From the NCBI GenBank assembly GCA_012841015.1, contig DUVN01000008.1, positions 1 through 35,650 of the forward strand: 35,650 nt of DNA, in the 5' to 3' direction. The position numbers and the translations under genes are program-made. Positions 18,901 to 26,637 of this stretch are shown in pieces. Position 1 is the first letter of the stretch. Each line of letters begins with the position of its first letter. Source of the DNA: Clostridiaceae bacterium (GTDB taxonomy: Bacteria > Bacillota > Clostridia > Saccharofermentanales > DTU023). The notes below the pieces were generated by a model, which was not told where the DNA came from, did not search any database, and saw only the letters and a list, made by a program, of their open reading frames with translations.

Positions 18901-19494
18901 GTGTTGGCATCCGGTGAAGATATCAACGTGCTCGTCCTTGACACGGAAGTCTATTCTAATACGGGCGGCCAGGCTTCGAAGGCGACGCAGCTCGGCGCCG
19001 TGGCTCAGTTTGCCGCTGGCGGAAAAACACTCAAGAAGAAAGACCTCGGTATGATGGCGTTGTCGTACGGTTATGTTTACGTCGCACAGATTGCTATGGG
19101 CGCCAGCCAAGCGCAGACGCTCCGAGCTTTGCGTGAAGCGGAAGCGTGGAATGGTCCTTCGATCGTTATCGCTTACGCCCCATGCATCAATCACGGTATT
19201 CGCGGTGGTATGTCGAGGGCACAGAAACGTGAAAAAGATGCCGTAGAGACAGGGTATTGGCACCTGTGGCGCTACAATCCACAGGTGGCAGTTGAAGACG
19301 AGGAGAAGAATCCCTTTACACTTGACTCGAAGCCTCCGGCAAGAGACTATACCGATTTCTTGAAAGAAGAAGTCCGCTATACTTCTCTTTACAAGAAATA
19401 TACGGCAGAAGAAGTCGATGAGATCTTCGCACGTGCGCGAAAGGCAGCCGAAGAGCGCTATCGCAGTTATGTTCGCTTGGTAGAACAAGCCTAA
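15958..19494 (+). CDS. nifJ: Pyruvate:ferredoxin (flavodoxin) oxidoreductase
   Basis: A 1178-residue single-chain enzyme of normal length that converts pyruvate and CoA to acetyl-CoA, CO2 and reduced ferredoxin. Domains in order: the N-terminal pyrimidine-binding domain (GIYPITPSSGMAD, residues about 25-37), the CoA-binding and gamma domains, a two-cluster ferredoxin insert (CIQCNQCAYVCP from Cys691, CTGCGSCAQTCP from Cys746), and the thiamine diphosphate domain with CAGCGE at Cys812 and GGDGWAYDIG plus VYSNTGGQASKAT. ATG 15958 follows GGGAG by five bases and begins the conserved N-terminus; an upstream frame extension of 18 codons is unlikely to be used. It supports anaerobic fermentation. 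Confidence 0.97.
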   Translation: MAKKKNFVTMDGNTAAAYASYAFTEVAGIYPITPSSGMADSVDQWAQQGRKNIFGQPVRVVEMQSEGGAAGFVHGSLATGALTTTYTASQGLLLMVPNMYKMAGELLPAVFHVTARAVAGHALSIFGDHSDVMATRQTGFAILASHGVQSAMDLAVVAHLSAIKGRVPFLHFFDGFRTSHEIQKIEVLDYDDLKELVAMEAVQAFRERGLTPNKPTLRGTAQNPDIFFQEKEAANPYYHALPDIVEYYMDEIGKLTGRSYKPFVYYGDPEAKEIIVCMGSIYDTVCETSDYLNANGRKTGVIHVHLYRPFSVERLLEAIPHSVEKIAVLDRTKEPGAFGEPLFLDVAAALAEAGRDITVVGGRYGLGSKDTKPAHIAAVYDLLVEENPQPRFTIGIHDDVTNLSLPIGDELQVSPPGTVSARFWGLGSDGTVGANKNSIKIIGDHTSMYAQAYFSYDSKKSGGVTISDLRFGHSPIRAPYLVGSADFVACHNQAYVHLYDMLKALKKGGSFLLNTTRSAQELDEFLPGQVKRYIAEHDIDFYIIDAVSLAQEIGLRNRINTICQAAFFKITEVIPVDEAVQYMKEAIVRSYGAKGDDIVNMNYRAVDAGIAEVQKVEVPDEWRDAEDDPVKFREAPEFVLNIADVMNRQEGDSLPVSAFTDFADGTFPMGTSQYEKRGIAVNVPKWIPENCIQCNQCAYVCPHAAIRPFLLDEEEKANKPESFETLKGMRPYDAYDFRMQVSALDCTGCGSCAQTCPAKEKALVMEPLEDQLVEAKNWEFALTLSSKENPMNKMSVKGSQFEQPLLEFSGACAGCGETPYVRLATQLFGDRMMIANATGCSSIWGGSAPSMPYCVNNEGFGPSWGNSLFEDNAEYGLGMHLGVKQLRNRVTEFVSQLNEKEIPGNLKDAIAVWFERKDEKEPAREVADTFLNALNSAELVGEAAELREKILELQDYLMLRSTWIIGGDGWAYDIGYGGLDHVLASGEDINVLVLDTEVYSNTGGQASKATQLGAVAQFAAGGKTLKKKDLGMMALSYGYVYVAQIAMGASQAQTLRALREAEAWNGPSIVIAYAPCINHGIRGGMSRAQKREKDAVETGYWHLWRYNPQVAVEDEEKNPFTLDSKPPARDYTDFLKEEVRYTSLYKKYTAEEVDEIFARARKAAEERYRSYVRLVEQA

Positions 19495-19836
19495 GCTGTT
19501 GTTGCTATGATTGAGGCTCGCCTGCCCGGCGGGACGATTTAATCGAGAATGACAAAGGAGGGCTGTCTCGTTTCTACTCATAAAGAGTAGAAACGAGACA
19601 GCCTATTAAATTTCCGAAGTTATGCGCTTGGGCGGGTCTTTTGCTTCACGGCATTTTTTGACTAATATCTCGCAATTCTAAGTAGATTGTGGCTGAATTT
19701 GCAACGATAAGGAAAACTCATTTTGAGTTAGCCTCATTTGAAGATGGTGGAAATATGCTCATTATTTGTGAGACAATGGATGCCTAGGTAAACCTGAAAA
19801 ATCAATTGAACAAAAAAGGAGAGGGGGAGGACCAGT
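19495..19836. other. Intergenic region with one strong hairpin
   Basis: These 342 bases between the pyruvate oxidoreductase and dnaD genes hold no gene I can support. The main feature is the 19-bp-stem hairpin at 19561-19603. A TTGACT box at 19658-19663 has no convincing partner, so the dnaD promoter is not located. Confidence 0.6.
19561..19603 (+). terminator. Perfect 19-bp inverted repeat after nifJ
   Basis: Arms 19561-19579 (GGCTGTCTCGTTTCTACTC) and 19585-19603 are exact reverse complements around the loop ATAAA. It lies 66 bp after the nifJ stop and should form a very stable RNA hairpin. The following bases, TATTAAATTT, are AU-rich rather than a clean U-tract, so termination may be partial or the structure may act as an mRNA 3' end stabiliser. 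A small mobile palindrome is an alternative. Confidence 0.75.
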
Positions 19837-20856
19837 ATGAGAATCAAAGATAGCCGATCGATCATCTTTAGTGATACGCCCGTGCCGGATCTCTTTATTC
19901 AAGACATGATGCCTAAATTGAGCGGGAATGCTGTCAAGAGCTATCTCTTTCTCAACAGTGTCTTTCAAAATGGCTCTCGGAAGGCCACGCGTGCTGATCT
20001 TGCCGATCGGTTGGGTATTTCTGAAGAAGCTGTTGATGACTCTCTCCTCGAATTACAGCGCATGCACCTTATCACGGTGGGCGATCGCGATATTTCGATT
20101 AATGACTTGAAGATGCAGGAGTTGCAGAAGCGCTATCGCCCCATCACATCGTCAACGCCGAGAGAAATTGTTGGACGTGAAGCCATTCATAAAGAGCGCG
20201 AGATGATTGTCAATCAGATCAATATGACGTTTTTCCAAGGGATGATGACGTTCACGTGGTACGATCACATTGACCGCTGGTTTGAAGTGTATGGGTTTGA
20301 CCCGGAAGTTATGTTCGTGTTATTTCAAGAGGCAGCTAACAATAATCGTTTGAACGGACCGGGATACGCTATCCGCGTGGCGGAAGATTGGGCTTCTGCT
20401 GGTGTCAGAACGTATGAGCAACTCTCGCGCTATTATACGCATTTTGTCAAGAAGAACGAGCTGAAGGCGCTCGTAGGCAAACGTTTGAGGCGGAAAATGA
20501 CGGAATACGATCTCAAGGATGTCGATCGATGGGTTGATGAATACGGTTACGGGGAGGACATCATTGAGGAGGCGCTCTCGAAAACGCGTGGCGCTTCTAA
20601 TCCTAGTGTGCGTTTTGTAAGTGCCGTCTTAAAAGACTGGCACGATCGCAACTTAAAAACGCTCGAAGACGTCCGCGCATATGAGGAGAAACGAGTTGCA
20701 GAGATAAGCGCCTTACAAGGGAAAGGTGCTTCGTTGCGGCGCGATAACAGAGATAATTTTACGCTTGACGCTTCACAGGGGAGCGTTTCTGACATTAACG
20801 TCGGTACCAGACTGCCGCGCCTTATGTCGGACGCGACGGATGAAGAGCGTGATTGA
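19837..20856 (+). CDS. dnaD: DnaD-domain primosome protein
   Basis: A 339-residue protein of the DnaD/DnaB replication initiation family. The N-terminal third has a winged-helix pattern (VKSYLFLNSVFQNGSRKATRADLADRLG and ISEEAVDDSLLEL, residues about 34-75). Two DnaB_2-type modules follow: FFQGMMTFTWYDHIDRWFEVYGFDPEVM from about 130 with the YAIRVAEDWASAGVRTYEQL segment, and a second copy around VDRWVDEYGYGEDIIEEAL with FVSAVLKDWHDRNLKTLEDV. In Bacillota such proteins help load the replicative helicase at origins or stalled forks. ATG 19837 follows GGAGGGGGAGGA closely. The helicase-loader gene starts 34 bp on, as is typical. Confidence 0.92.
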   Translation: MRIKDSRSIIFSDTPVPDLFIQDMMPKLSGNAVKSYLFLNSVFQNGSRKATRADLADRLGISEEAVDDSLLELQRMHLITVGDRDISINDLKMQELQKRYRPITSSTPREIVGREAIHKEREMIVNQINMTFFQGMMTFTWYDHIDRWFEVYGFDPEVMFVLFQEAANNNRLNGPGYAIRVAEDWASAGVRTYEQLSRYYTHFVKKNELKALVGKRLRRKMTEYDLKDVDRWVDEYGYGEDIIEEALSKTRGASNPSVRFVSAVLKDWHDRNLKTLEDVRAYEEKRVAEISALQGKGASLRRDNRDNFTLDASQGSVSDINVGTRLPRLMSDATDEERD

Positions 20857-20890
20857 ATACGTCTTTTTTACTGGGCGCTAACATGACCAT

Positions 20891-21895
20891 ATGGCAAATT
20901 TGACAGACAAAATCAATGGCGAGATAATTCGCGTTTATGAGAGGCGACGACATAACGCTTTTAACGCGCGAGACGTGTATGTGTCGTCTCTTTATGCACG
21001 TCTTCCCGCACTTGAAGAATTTGACATGAAGCTGCGTCGCGCAGGGCTTGCCCGGCTTCGATCAGTGTTTGAAACGACCGGTGATGATAGTAGTACCTTT
21101 GAACAGGTTGCATCGGAGCGTCAAGCATTTTTACGCGAACATGGTATTGAAGATGGTTACGATAAGCCTGTCTTTACTTGTCGAGCGTGTGAAGACACAG
21201 GGCGTGTTCAGAATAAGTGGTGCTTTTGCAGGAGACAGATTTTGCAGGACATTCTACCTGCCTACTTTCCCGATTCCATGTCTTCAGATCATACTTTTGC
21301 TGATTTTAATCTCAATCTTTACGATTGTATGCCTTCCGATCGCCTGCAAACCTTGTCTGCGCGCGATGTTATGGCGAAAAACTTGCAGGCAGCCCAATTC
21401 TACGCGTCAAATTTTTTTCAGCTGCAAGATCGAGAATTGTTTTTCAGTGGTGATCCCGGCACGGGCAAAACGTTTCTTATGCAATGTATCGGTCATCGGC
21501 TGATGGAGGAAGGAGTCGCCGTCATTTATATTTCTGCGCCCAACTTATTCGATCTCATGACGCGATATAAGCGTTTACAACAGTCTTTTCGTCCCGATCC
21601 CGATCAGTTAGAGGAGGCGACGATGTTGAACAACGCCTTTTTGACGTGGGATCTTTTGCTCATCGACGATTTGGGAACGGAATTAGCGACACAGGAGACG
21701 TTCGCTCAGTTGCTCGGCCTGCTCGATACGAGGCACAATCGTCAGCTCGCGACGATTATTGCCTCGAACCTCAAGGTGCCCGATTTTGTCAAGCAATACG
21801 ATAGCCGTATCGCCAGTAGATTAAAAGGTAATTATCTGATCTATAGTTTCCCGCCCGGTGACTTGAGGCTTCGTCATCTGAAGGCTGAAGGCTGA
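20891..21895 (+). CDS. dnaI: DnaI/DnaC-like helicase loader ATPase
   Basis: A 334-residue AAA+ protein. The N-terminal part carries a zinc-finger-like cysteine set (CRACEDTG and CFCRR, residues about 97-118). The ATPase domain shows Walker A GDPGTGKT at 187-194, Walker B LLLIDDLGTE near 257-266, a sensor-1 segment ATIIASNL, and an arginine-finger region DSRIASRLKG. It should load the DnaB/DnaC-type replicative helicase together with the DnaD protein encoded just upstream. IstB, the helper ATPase of IS21 elements, has a similar fold, but the N-terminal zinc region and the location next to dnaD favour the replication role. Confidence 0.92.
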   Translation: MANLTDKINGEIIRVYERRRHNAFNARDVYVSSLYARLPALEEFDMKLRRAGLARLRSVFETTGDDSSTFEQVASERQAFLREHGIEDGYDKPVFTCRACEDTGRVQNKWCFCRRQILQDILPAYFPDSMSSDHTFADFNLNLYDCMPSDRLQTLSARDVMAKNLQAAQFYASNFFQLQDRELFFSGDPGTGKTFLMQCIGHRLMEEGVAVIYISAPNLFDLMTRYKRLQQSFRPDPDQLEEATMLNNAFLTWDLLLIDDLGTELATQETFAQLLGLLDTRHNRQLATIIASNLKVPDFVKQYDSRIASRLKGNYLIYSFPPGDLRLRHLKAEG

Positions 21896-21905
21896 GGGTG
21901 TTGGC

Positions 21906-22325
21906 ATGCGCATCGGTGTTGATCTCATTAGTGTTAAAAGGTTGGAAGAAGCCTTAGACCGTCACCTTGACCGTTTTATGGTGCGTGTCTTTACAGAGCG
22001 CGAACGCGATCTCTGTTCCGGTGATGTGCGCAGACTTGCCGGGAGATTTGCGTCAAAAGAGGCCGTTTCTAAAGCGCTGGGCACCGGTATTGGGCGGCAC
22101 GGCATTACGTTTCAGGATATAGAGATTGGCGCAGACGACACAGGTGCACCCTTTGTCATTTTGCACGGGGCGGCGAAAGTAAGATTCACCCAACTGGAAG
22201 GGATGTCCATCGCACTTAGTATTTCTCATGAAAACGAGTACGCTGTGGCATTTTGTGTTATAGAAACAGAGACGTCGGTGGGCGGAAAAGCTTTGACGAA
22301 CGGAGGAATTCCTTTCGATGAGTGA
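21906..22325 (+). CDS. acpS: Holo-[acyl-carrier-protein] synthase
   Basis: A 139-residue phosphopantetheinyl transferase, near the usual 120-130 plus a short tail. The magnesium-binding Asp is in MRIGVDLISVKRLEEAL, and the Glu and Lys of the second motif are in RRLAGRFASKEAVSKALGTG near residue 50. The SISHENEYAVAF segment near residue 100 completes the CoA site. It transfers 4'-phosphopantetheine from CoA to the fatty-acid acyl carrier protein. Ten bases separate it from the helicase loader gene and it overlaps the next gene by eight bases, so the group is one operon. Confidence 0.95.
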   Translation: MRIGVDLISVKRLEEALDRHLDRFMVRVFTERERDLCSGDVRRLAGRFASKEAVSKALGTGIGRHGITFQDIEIGADDTGAPFVILHGAAKVRFTQLEGMSIALSISHENEYAVAFCVIETETSVGGKALTNGGIPFDE

Positions 22326-23514
22326 CGAGAAGCAGCCGATAATAAAAAATGGCATCAAAGGCGATTTTGCTGGGCAAGAAAAGTCGCGCGAGAAGATAAC
22401 GATTCAACGTGGTCCCGGATATGTTCCCGGTTTGCTTGAATCTGATCAGGAGACGCACCGAAAAAAGCCCATCTATATCGACGCAAAAAAAAGGCGGCTT
22501 CCACCTTGGGCTATTGCCATGATTACCCTTGTAGCTCTGATGCTGGGACTCTTTCTTTTCGTGCCAAGCGTTGTTGACAAGGGACGTCCTCAGCCTCCCG
22601 CTGTCATGCCAACAGTGACGGATTCGACGGAGCCTTCGAATCATTTCCTCTCAGTTGTGAAAGTATCTTCGGCACCGCTTTTTGACTCGACAAGTTTCCG
22701 AGCCGTACGCATTTCGGAATTGCTTCTAAACGAGCCAGTGACTATCCTCGACGCCAGCGATCGCTCAATGCTAGAAGTGTTGGCATCAGATGGTACGGTA
22801 GGCTTCGTATCGCGCGACCATTTGAGCGCTGATGTGCGTTCCCTGTCAGCGACAGGAGCTGTCATGAAGGTAATCGTACGTTCGCAGTTTAAGCGCGTGA
22901 TGACACATGCCCGCAGCGGTTCTTTGCTCGTGGAAGCTCCGATGGGGACGATCTTGTATGCAGACTATCAAAGTGGCGACTTGTTGCGTGTCAGATTACC
23001 TGAAGGCCAGATAGGATGGGTGAATTCTTCTGGGCTTCTTTTGCTTGACCCGCTCGATACGATCACGGTCGATCACTTTCATGAGCAGTTCTCGTCGGCG
23101 CTTATGGCTTTTTATAACCGTCCTCTCGTTCCTGGTGGGGTTACTGCACGTGGCATCAGCCCGGAGGGCGCCATCTTTGTTGCTTCAAGGTTGAACGGGA
23201 AGGAACTCCCGCGCACGTTGGATGCACAGGCTCTTGTGGGAGAGACTGTCGAACTGACGGTGGACGCCGAAGGAAAAAAAGAATTAAACGAGCTGTTAGT
23301 TGGAGACCTGCTTTTTTTCCACAGGGTCAGTAATCCGGCTAAACTTGAATCTGTTGCGATCCGTGTCGATGACGGTCAGTTGCTCGTGGCTTTTCCAAAC
23401 CGACAAACACTTCAATTGATCGATATCGAATCAAAACAAGCCCAAGAACTCGCTGAGCGCGTCACTTCCGTCCGCAGGTTACAGCCTCCGAACCCTACAG
23501 AAGCGTCTGAATAA
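22318..23514 (+). CDS. Membrane-anchored SH3 protein with inactive NlpC/P60-like domain
   Basis: A 398-residue protein with one transmembrane helix at about 62-84. Two SH3-like segments follow, ending in VGFVSRDHL and IGWVNSSGL. The C-terminal 130 residues align by eye with NlpC/P60 hydrolases: FYNRPLVPGGVTARGISPEG for the region before the catalytic DCSG, ELPRTLDAQALVGETV, the conserved LLVGDLLFF, and SVAIRVDDGQLLVAF. The three catalytic positions are replaced: Pro282 for Cys, Ser345 for the first His, Val357 for the second. It is therefore probably a non-enzymatic binding or regulatory wall protein. The frame is intact and the ribosome binding site (GGAGGAATT) is good, arguing against a pseudogene. 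Confidence 0.82.
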   Translation: MSDEKQPIIKNGIKGDFAGQEKSREKITIQRGPGYVPGLLESDQETHRKKPIYIDAKKRRLPPWAIAMITLVALMLGLFLFVPSVVDKGRPQPPAVMPTVTDSTEPSNHFLSVVKVSSAPLFDSTSFRAVRISELLLNEPVTILDASDRSMLEVLASDGTVGFVSRDHLSADVRSLSATGAVMKVIVRSQFKRVMTHARSGSLLVEAPMGTILYADYQSGDLLRVRLPEGQIGWVNSSGLLLLDPLDTITVDHFHEQFSSALMAFYNRPLVPGGVTARGISPEGAIFVASRLNGKELPRTLDAQALVGETVELTVDAEGKKELNELLVGDLLFFHRVSNPAKLESVAIRVDDGQLLVAFPNRQTLQLIDIESKQAQELAERVTSVRRLQPPNPTEASE

Positions 23515-23608
23515 TCATTACAGAAGAGTCAGAAAAGCACCCCAATTAAAATTCTTATCACTCTGTTTCTTATCGCTTATAACGTGTTGTGGCTGTCTTC
23601 AGCATTTG

Positions 23609-23637
23609 TTGACTTTACACAGAGAAATCGTTAAAAT
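23609..23637 (+). promoter_or_regulatory. Housekeeping sigma promoter of the nucleoside uptake operon
   Basis: TTGACT (23609-23614) and TAAAAT (23632-23637) are spaced by 17 bp, 85 bases before the lipoprotein start. Each box differs from consensus at one base. No purine riboswitch-like structure was recognised in the leader. Confidence 0.82.
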
Positions 23638-23722
23638 ACGATTAAAAGCAAGTAAATATAGATGAGCGCCGCACCATTTTTGTTGGCGCTTGAGAGCTTG
23701 CAAATCATGAAGGAGTGAAAAG

Positions 23723-24946
23723 ATGAAAAAATTTTTTGCAATTTTGCTCGTCGTGCTGATGGTCTTTGCTGTCTTCGCGTGCGACAAAAAACCGTCTGAC
23801 GATCCTGAAACACCGGGTAGCGATTCGGCACCGGTTTCAGAGCCAGATCCCGGCGTTGACCCTAGTCCAAGTGTTGACCCTGGTCCAAGCGTTGATCCTG
23901 GTCCAAGCGCTGAGCCCGATCCCGAAAAGAAGGTCTATAATGTCGTCCACCTTGTCAACGGGAACCTCGGTGACAAATCGTTTTTCGATTCCGCCGACTC
24001 TGGTCTCAAAAAACTTGAGGCGGACGGTCGGATTATTTTGAAGACGATCGAGATGGGGGGAACGGATGCCGATCAGCCGAAATGGCAGGAGACCCTGAAT
24101 GAGGTCGCTGAAAGTAAACTGTATGATCTCGTCGTTTGCGGTACCTATCAGATGCCTGACTACCTGAAAGAAACGGCAACGGCATACCCTGACCAGAAGT
24201 TCCTCATCTATGATGACACCACGTACGTCGGTGAAAACGATAATGTTGTCAATGTTAGCTACAGGCAGAACGATATGGGCTACCTGATCGGCGTCTACGC
24301 GGCAGCAATGACATCGAAGACAGATGTAGACAAGATCAACCCTGAGAAAGTCGTCGGCTTTATCGGCGGCGTTGACAGTCCTGTCATCAACGACTTCTTG
24401 TACGGATTCCTAACAGGTGTCAAAGCGACTGACCCTGAGGTGAAAGTCGATACGCGCTACGTTAACAGCTACGTCGATACTGCGACGGCAAAAGAGATGG
24501 GGCTCGCGATGATCAACGACAATAAAGTCGATATTATCTGGGGTGTCGCTGGTCTGTCAGGTAACGGAGGAGCTGAAGCGGCACTCGAATCAGGGAAATC
24601 GTGGTTCATCGGTGTCGACTCGGATCAGGAGCTCACACTCTCCCCTGAACTTGCCGCGATTACGTTGACATCAGGGCTCAAAAATGTCGGCAATTCGATC
24701 GTCTGGGTTTTCGACGAGTGGGATGCCGGACGCACTTACTGGGGTCAGGAAGTCAACCTTGGACTCGTTGAGGGTGGCGTCGGATTCGTCTCAGACAAGA
24801 ACTTCAAGAACATTGCGCCACAAGACGTTCAAGATCTCGTTCTCAAAGCAGAGAAGGAAGTTCGCGACAAGACAGTTGAAGTACCTTCTGCAATTGGCGA
24901 TGACACAAATGGAGTCATTGCATTGCGCGATGAAATGCAGCCGTAA
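23723..24946 (+). CDS. BMP-family nucleoside-binding lipoprotein
   Basis: A 407-residue substrate-binding protein of a nucleoside ABC importer (PnrA/BmpA type). The signal peptide ends in a lipobox with Cys20 (VFAC), so it is anchored to the outer leaflet. A Pro/Asp/Ser linker with three 18-bp DNA repeats (about residues 45-62) carries the binding domain away from the membrane. The mature domain starts near VYNVVHLVNGNLGDKSFFDSA (split here as VYNVVHLVNG and GDKSFFDSA), with DDTTYVGENDNVVNVSYRQND and GVAGLSGNGG typical of the family. The start is preceded by AAGGAG at seven bases. Permease, ATPase and nucleoside hydrolase genes follow and support purine or general nucleoside uptake. Confidence 0.94.
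   Translation: MKKFFAILLVVLMVFAVFACDKKPSDDPETPGSDSAPVSEPDPGVDPSPSVDPGPSVDPGPSAEPDPEKKVYNVVHLVNGNLGDKSFFDSADSGLKKLEADGRIILKTIEMGGTDADQPKWQETLNEVAESKLYDLVVCGTYQMPDYLKETATAYPDQKFLIYDDTTYVGENDNVVNVSYRQNDMGYLIGVYAAAMTSKTDVDKINPEKVVGFIGGVDSPVINDFLYGFLTGVKATDPEVKVDTRYVNSYVDTATAKEMGLAMINDNKVDIIWGVAGLSGNGGAEAALESGKSWFIGVDSDQELTLSPELAAITLTSGLKNVGNSIVWVFDEWDAGRTYWGQEVNLGLVEGGVGFVSDKNFKNIAPQDVQDLVLKAEKEVRDKTVEVPSAIGDDTNGVIALRDEMQP
23855..23908 (+). repeat. Three tandem 18-bp repeats in the lipoprotein linker
   Basis: Three in-frame copies encode VDPSPS, VDPGPS and VDPGPS, differing by few bases, followed by a degenerate fourth copy. Repeats of this kind allow linker length to vary between strains by slippage without breaking the frame. 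Confidence 0.85.
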
Positions 24947-24992
24947 CGCGATGTGTTTCGTCCGTTGAAAGTGATGATACCTAGATGAAAAG

Positions 24993-25020
24993 AAGGGGGA
25001 TCTGCTTGCGGATCCCCCTT
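24993..25020 (+). terminator. Intercistronic hairpin between lipoprotein and ATPase genes
   Basis: Perfect 10-bp arms AAGGGGGATC (24993-25002) and GATCCCCCTT (25011-25020) enclose an 8-base loop. No U-tract follows. Such hairpins after binding-protein genes usually protect the upstream mRNA or cause partial termination, so that the lipoprotein is made in excess over the membrane complex. Confidence 0.75.
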
Positions 25021-25074
25021 GTGTATGGTTATGGACGGTCCGTATAGGGCTAAAGAGACAGGAGAACGAAACAC

Positions 25075-26637
25075 ATGGATGCACATGAATATGTCGTTCG
25101 CATGGAAAACATTTCGAAGATCTATCCGAACGGTATCGCAGCGAACCGTGAAGTCAATTTTTCAGTAAGAGAGGGGGAGATTCACGCCCTCATCGGCGAG
25201 AATGGTGCGGGGAAGTCAACGTTGATGAAAATACTTTTCGGAATGGAGCAGCCGACAGCCGGTAAGATCTATCTGAACGATCAACGAATCACCCTTTCAT
25301 CACCTCTTCAGGCGATCAGTTTAGGTATTGGCATGGTGCATCAACACTTCATGCTTGTTCCAAGTTTAACGGTCGCTGAGAATATCGTCCTTGGTATGGC
25401 GCCGACGACAAAAAGCGGACTTTTTATAGACTACAAGGAGGCGGTTCGTCTGACGCGCGAATATTCAGAGATGTACAATCTGTTTGTCGAGCCTGACGCG
25501 CGTGTTGCTGACATCGCAGTCGGCATGAAGCAGAAAGTCGAAATCCTAAAGGCACTCGTACGCGGTGCCCGCGTCTTGATTCTCGACGAACCGACGGCCG
25601 TTTTGACGACGCAGGAGACGGCTGAACTGTTTCAAGAGTTAAAAAACCTTAAAGATCAGGGTTTTACGATCATCTTTATCTCACACAAACTGAAAGAGAT
25701 TAAAGAATTGACCGATCGCATTACCATCATGCGTGCAGGTCGTTCGGTCGGCGTTTACGAGACGGCCTCCATCACGGAGCAGGAGATCTCACGGTTGATG
25801 GTCGGTCGCGATGTTGTGCTTAAAATGGATAAGCCTGAGGCTGTTCCTGGTGAACGTGTCCTCTGTGTTGAGGATTTGCACTACGTCAATGAATGGGGCA
25901 AGAAAATGCTCGACGGCGTTTCCTTTTCTGTTCGTCAAGGCGAAATTGTTGGCATCGCGGGCGTAGAGGGTAACGGCCAACGTGAACTTGTCGATATTCT
26001 GTTCGGGCTGAAGTTGCCCGATTCAGGCGACGCGATGGTAGACGGTCAATCTCTAGTTGGTCTTCCACAGGCGCGGATACGGACGCTCGGCGTCTCATAC
26101 GTTCCTGAAGACCGCATGACATTTGGCATCGCACAGACGGCAAATATTGAGGAAAATGTCATCTCCGATCGGTATAGACATAAGCGGTTTAATCGAGGTC
26201 CGCTTTTCAATATGAAATCGCTCCACGATGAGAGTGACCGGCTAATTATGGATTATGCGGTGCTTTGTAAGTCGCGCTCTCAGGAGGTCGGTATGCTCTC
26301 AGGAGGAAATATCCAGAAAGTTGTCGTCGCGCGAGAATTCTCAAGCGACCCGATTCTCATCATTGCCGATCAGCCGACGCGAGGCATCGATGTCGGAGCG
26401 ACGGAATTAATCAGGAATAAACTTGTCGAGTTATCACGCGCAGGGATGGCTGTACTCCTTGTGTCGGCCGATTTGAACGAAGTCATGGAATTATCAGACA
26501 ATCTTATCGTCATGTACAATGGCCAGATTGCAGGATACTTTGACGACGGGCAATGGGACGATTTGATGATGGGTGAGTACATGCTCGGGCTTAAACGTCA
26601 GAGCGATGATGAGATCAGGAGGGCATGTCATGCGTGA
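25075..26637 (+). CDS. Nucleoside ABC importer ATP-binding protein, two ABC domains
   Basis: A 520-residue tandem ABC ATPase (NupO/YufO or sugar-importer type). The first domain has Walker A GENGAGKSTLMK near residue 42, the Q-loop region MVHQHFM, the weak signature VGMKQKVEIL and Walker B VLILDEPTA. The second has a degenerate Walker A GVEGNGQREL, a good signature LSGGNIQKVVVAREF and ADQPTRGID. Only one domain is then expected to have an intact P-loop, which is normal for this family. The start follows AGGAG. Its 3' end overlaps the first permease gene by eight bases. Confidence 0.95.
   Translation: MDAHEYVVRMENISKIYPNGIAANREVNFSVREGEIHALIGENGAGKSTLMKILFGMEQPTAGKIYLNDQRITLSSPLQAISLGIGMVHQHFMLVPSLTVAENIVLGMAPTTKSGLFIDYKEAVRLTREYSEMYNLFVEPDARVADIAVGMKQKVEILKALVRGARVLILDEPTAVLTTQETAELFQELKNLKDQGFTIIFISHKLKEIKELTDRITIMRAGRSVGVYETASITEQEISRLMVGRDVVLKMDKPEAVPGERVLCVEDLHYVNEWGKKMLDGVSFSVRQGEIVGIAGVEGNGQRELVDILFGLKLPDSGDAMVDGQSLVGLPQARIRTLGVSYVPEDRMTFGIAQTANIEENVISDRYRHKRFNRGPLFNMKSLHDESDRLIMDYAVLCKSRSQEVGMLSGGNIQKVVVAREFSSDPILIIADQPTRGIDVGATELIRNKLVELSRAGMAVLLVSADLNEVMELSDNLIVMYNGQIAGYFDDGQWDDLMMGEYMLGLKRQSDDEIRRACHA

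Noticed and set aside
18757-19581. A 274-codon minus-strand open frame opposite the end of nifJ
   Set aside because: It is antisense to the conserved thiamine diphosphate domain, with no recognisable protein features.
20891-21895. The DnaC-like ATPase as IstB of an IS21 element
   Set aside because: It lies directly after dnaD, carries an N-terminal cysteine cluster as in DnaI, and has no istA beside it.
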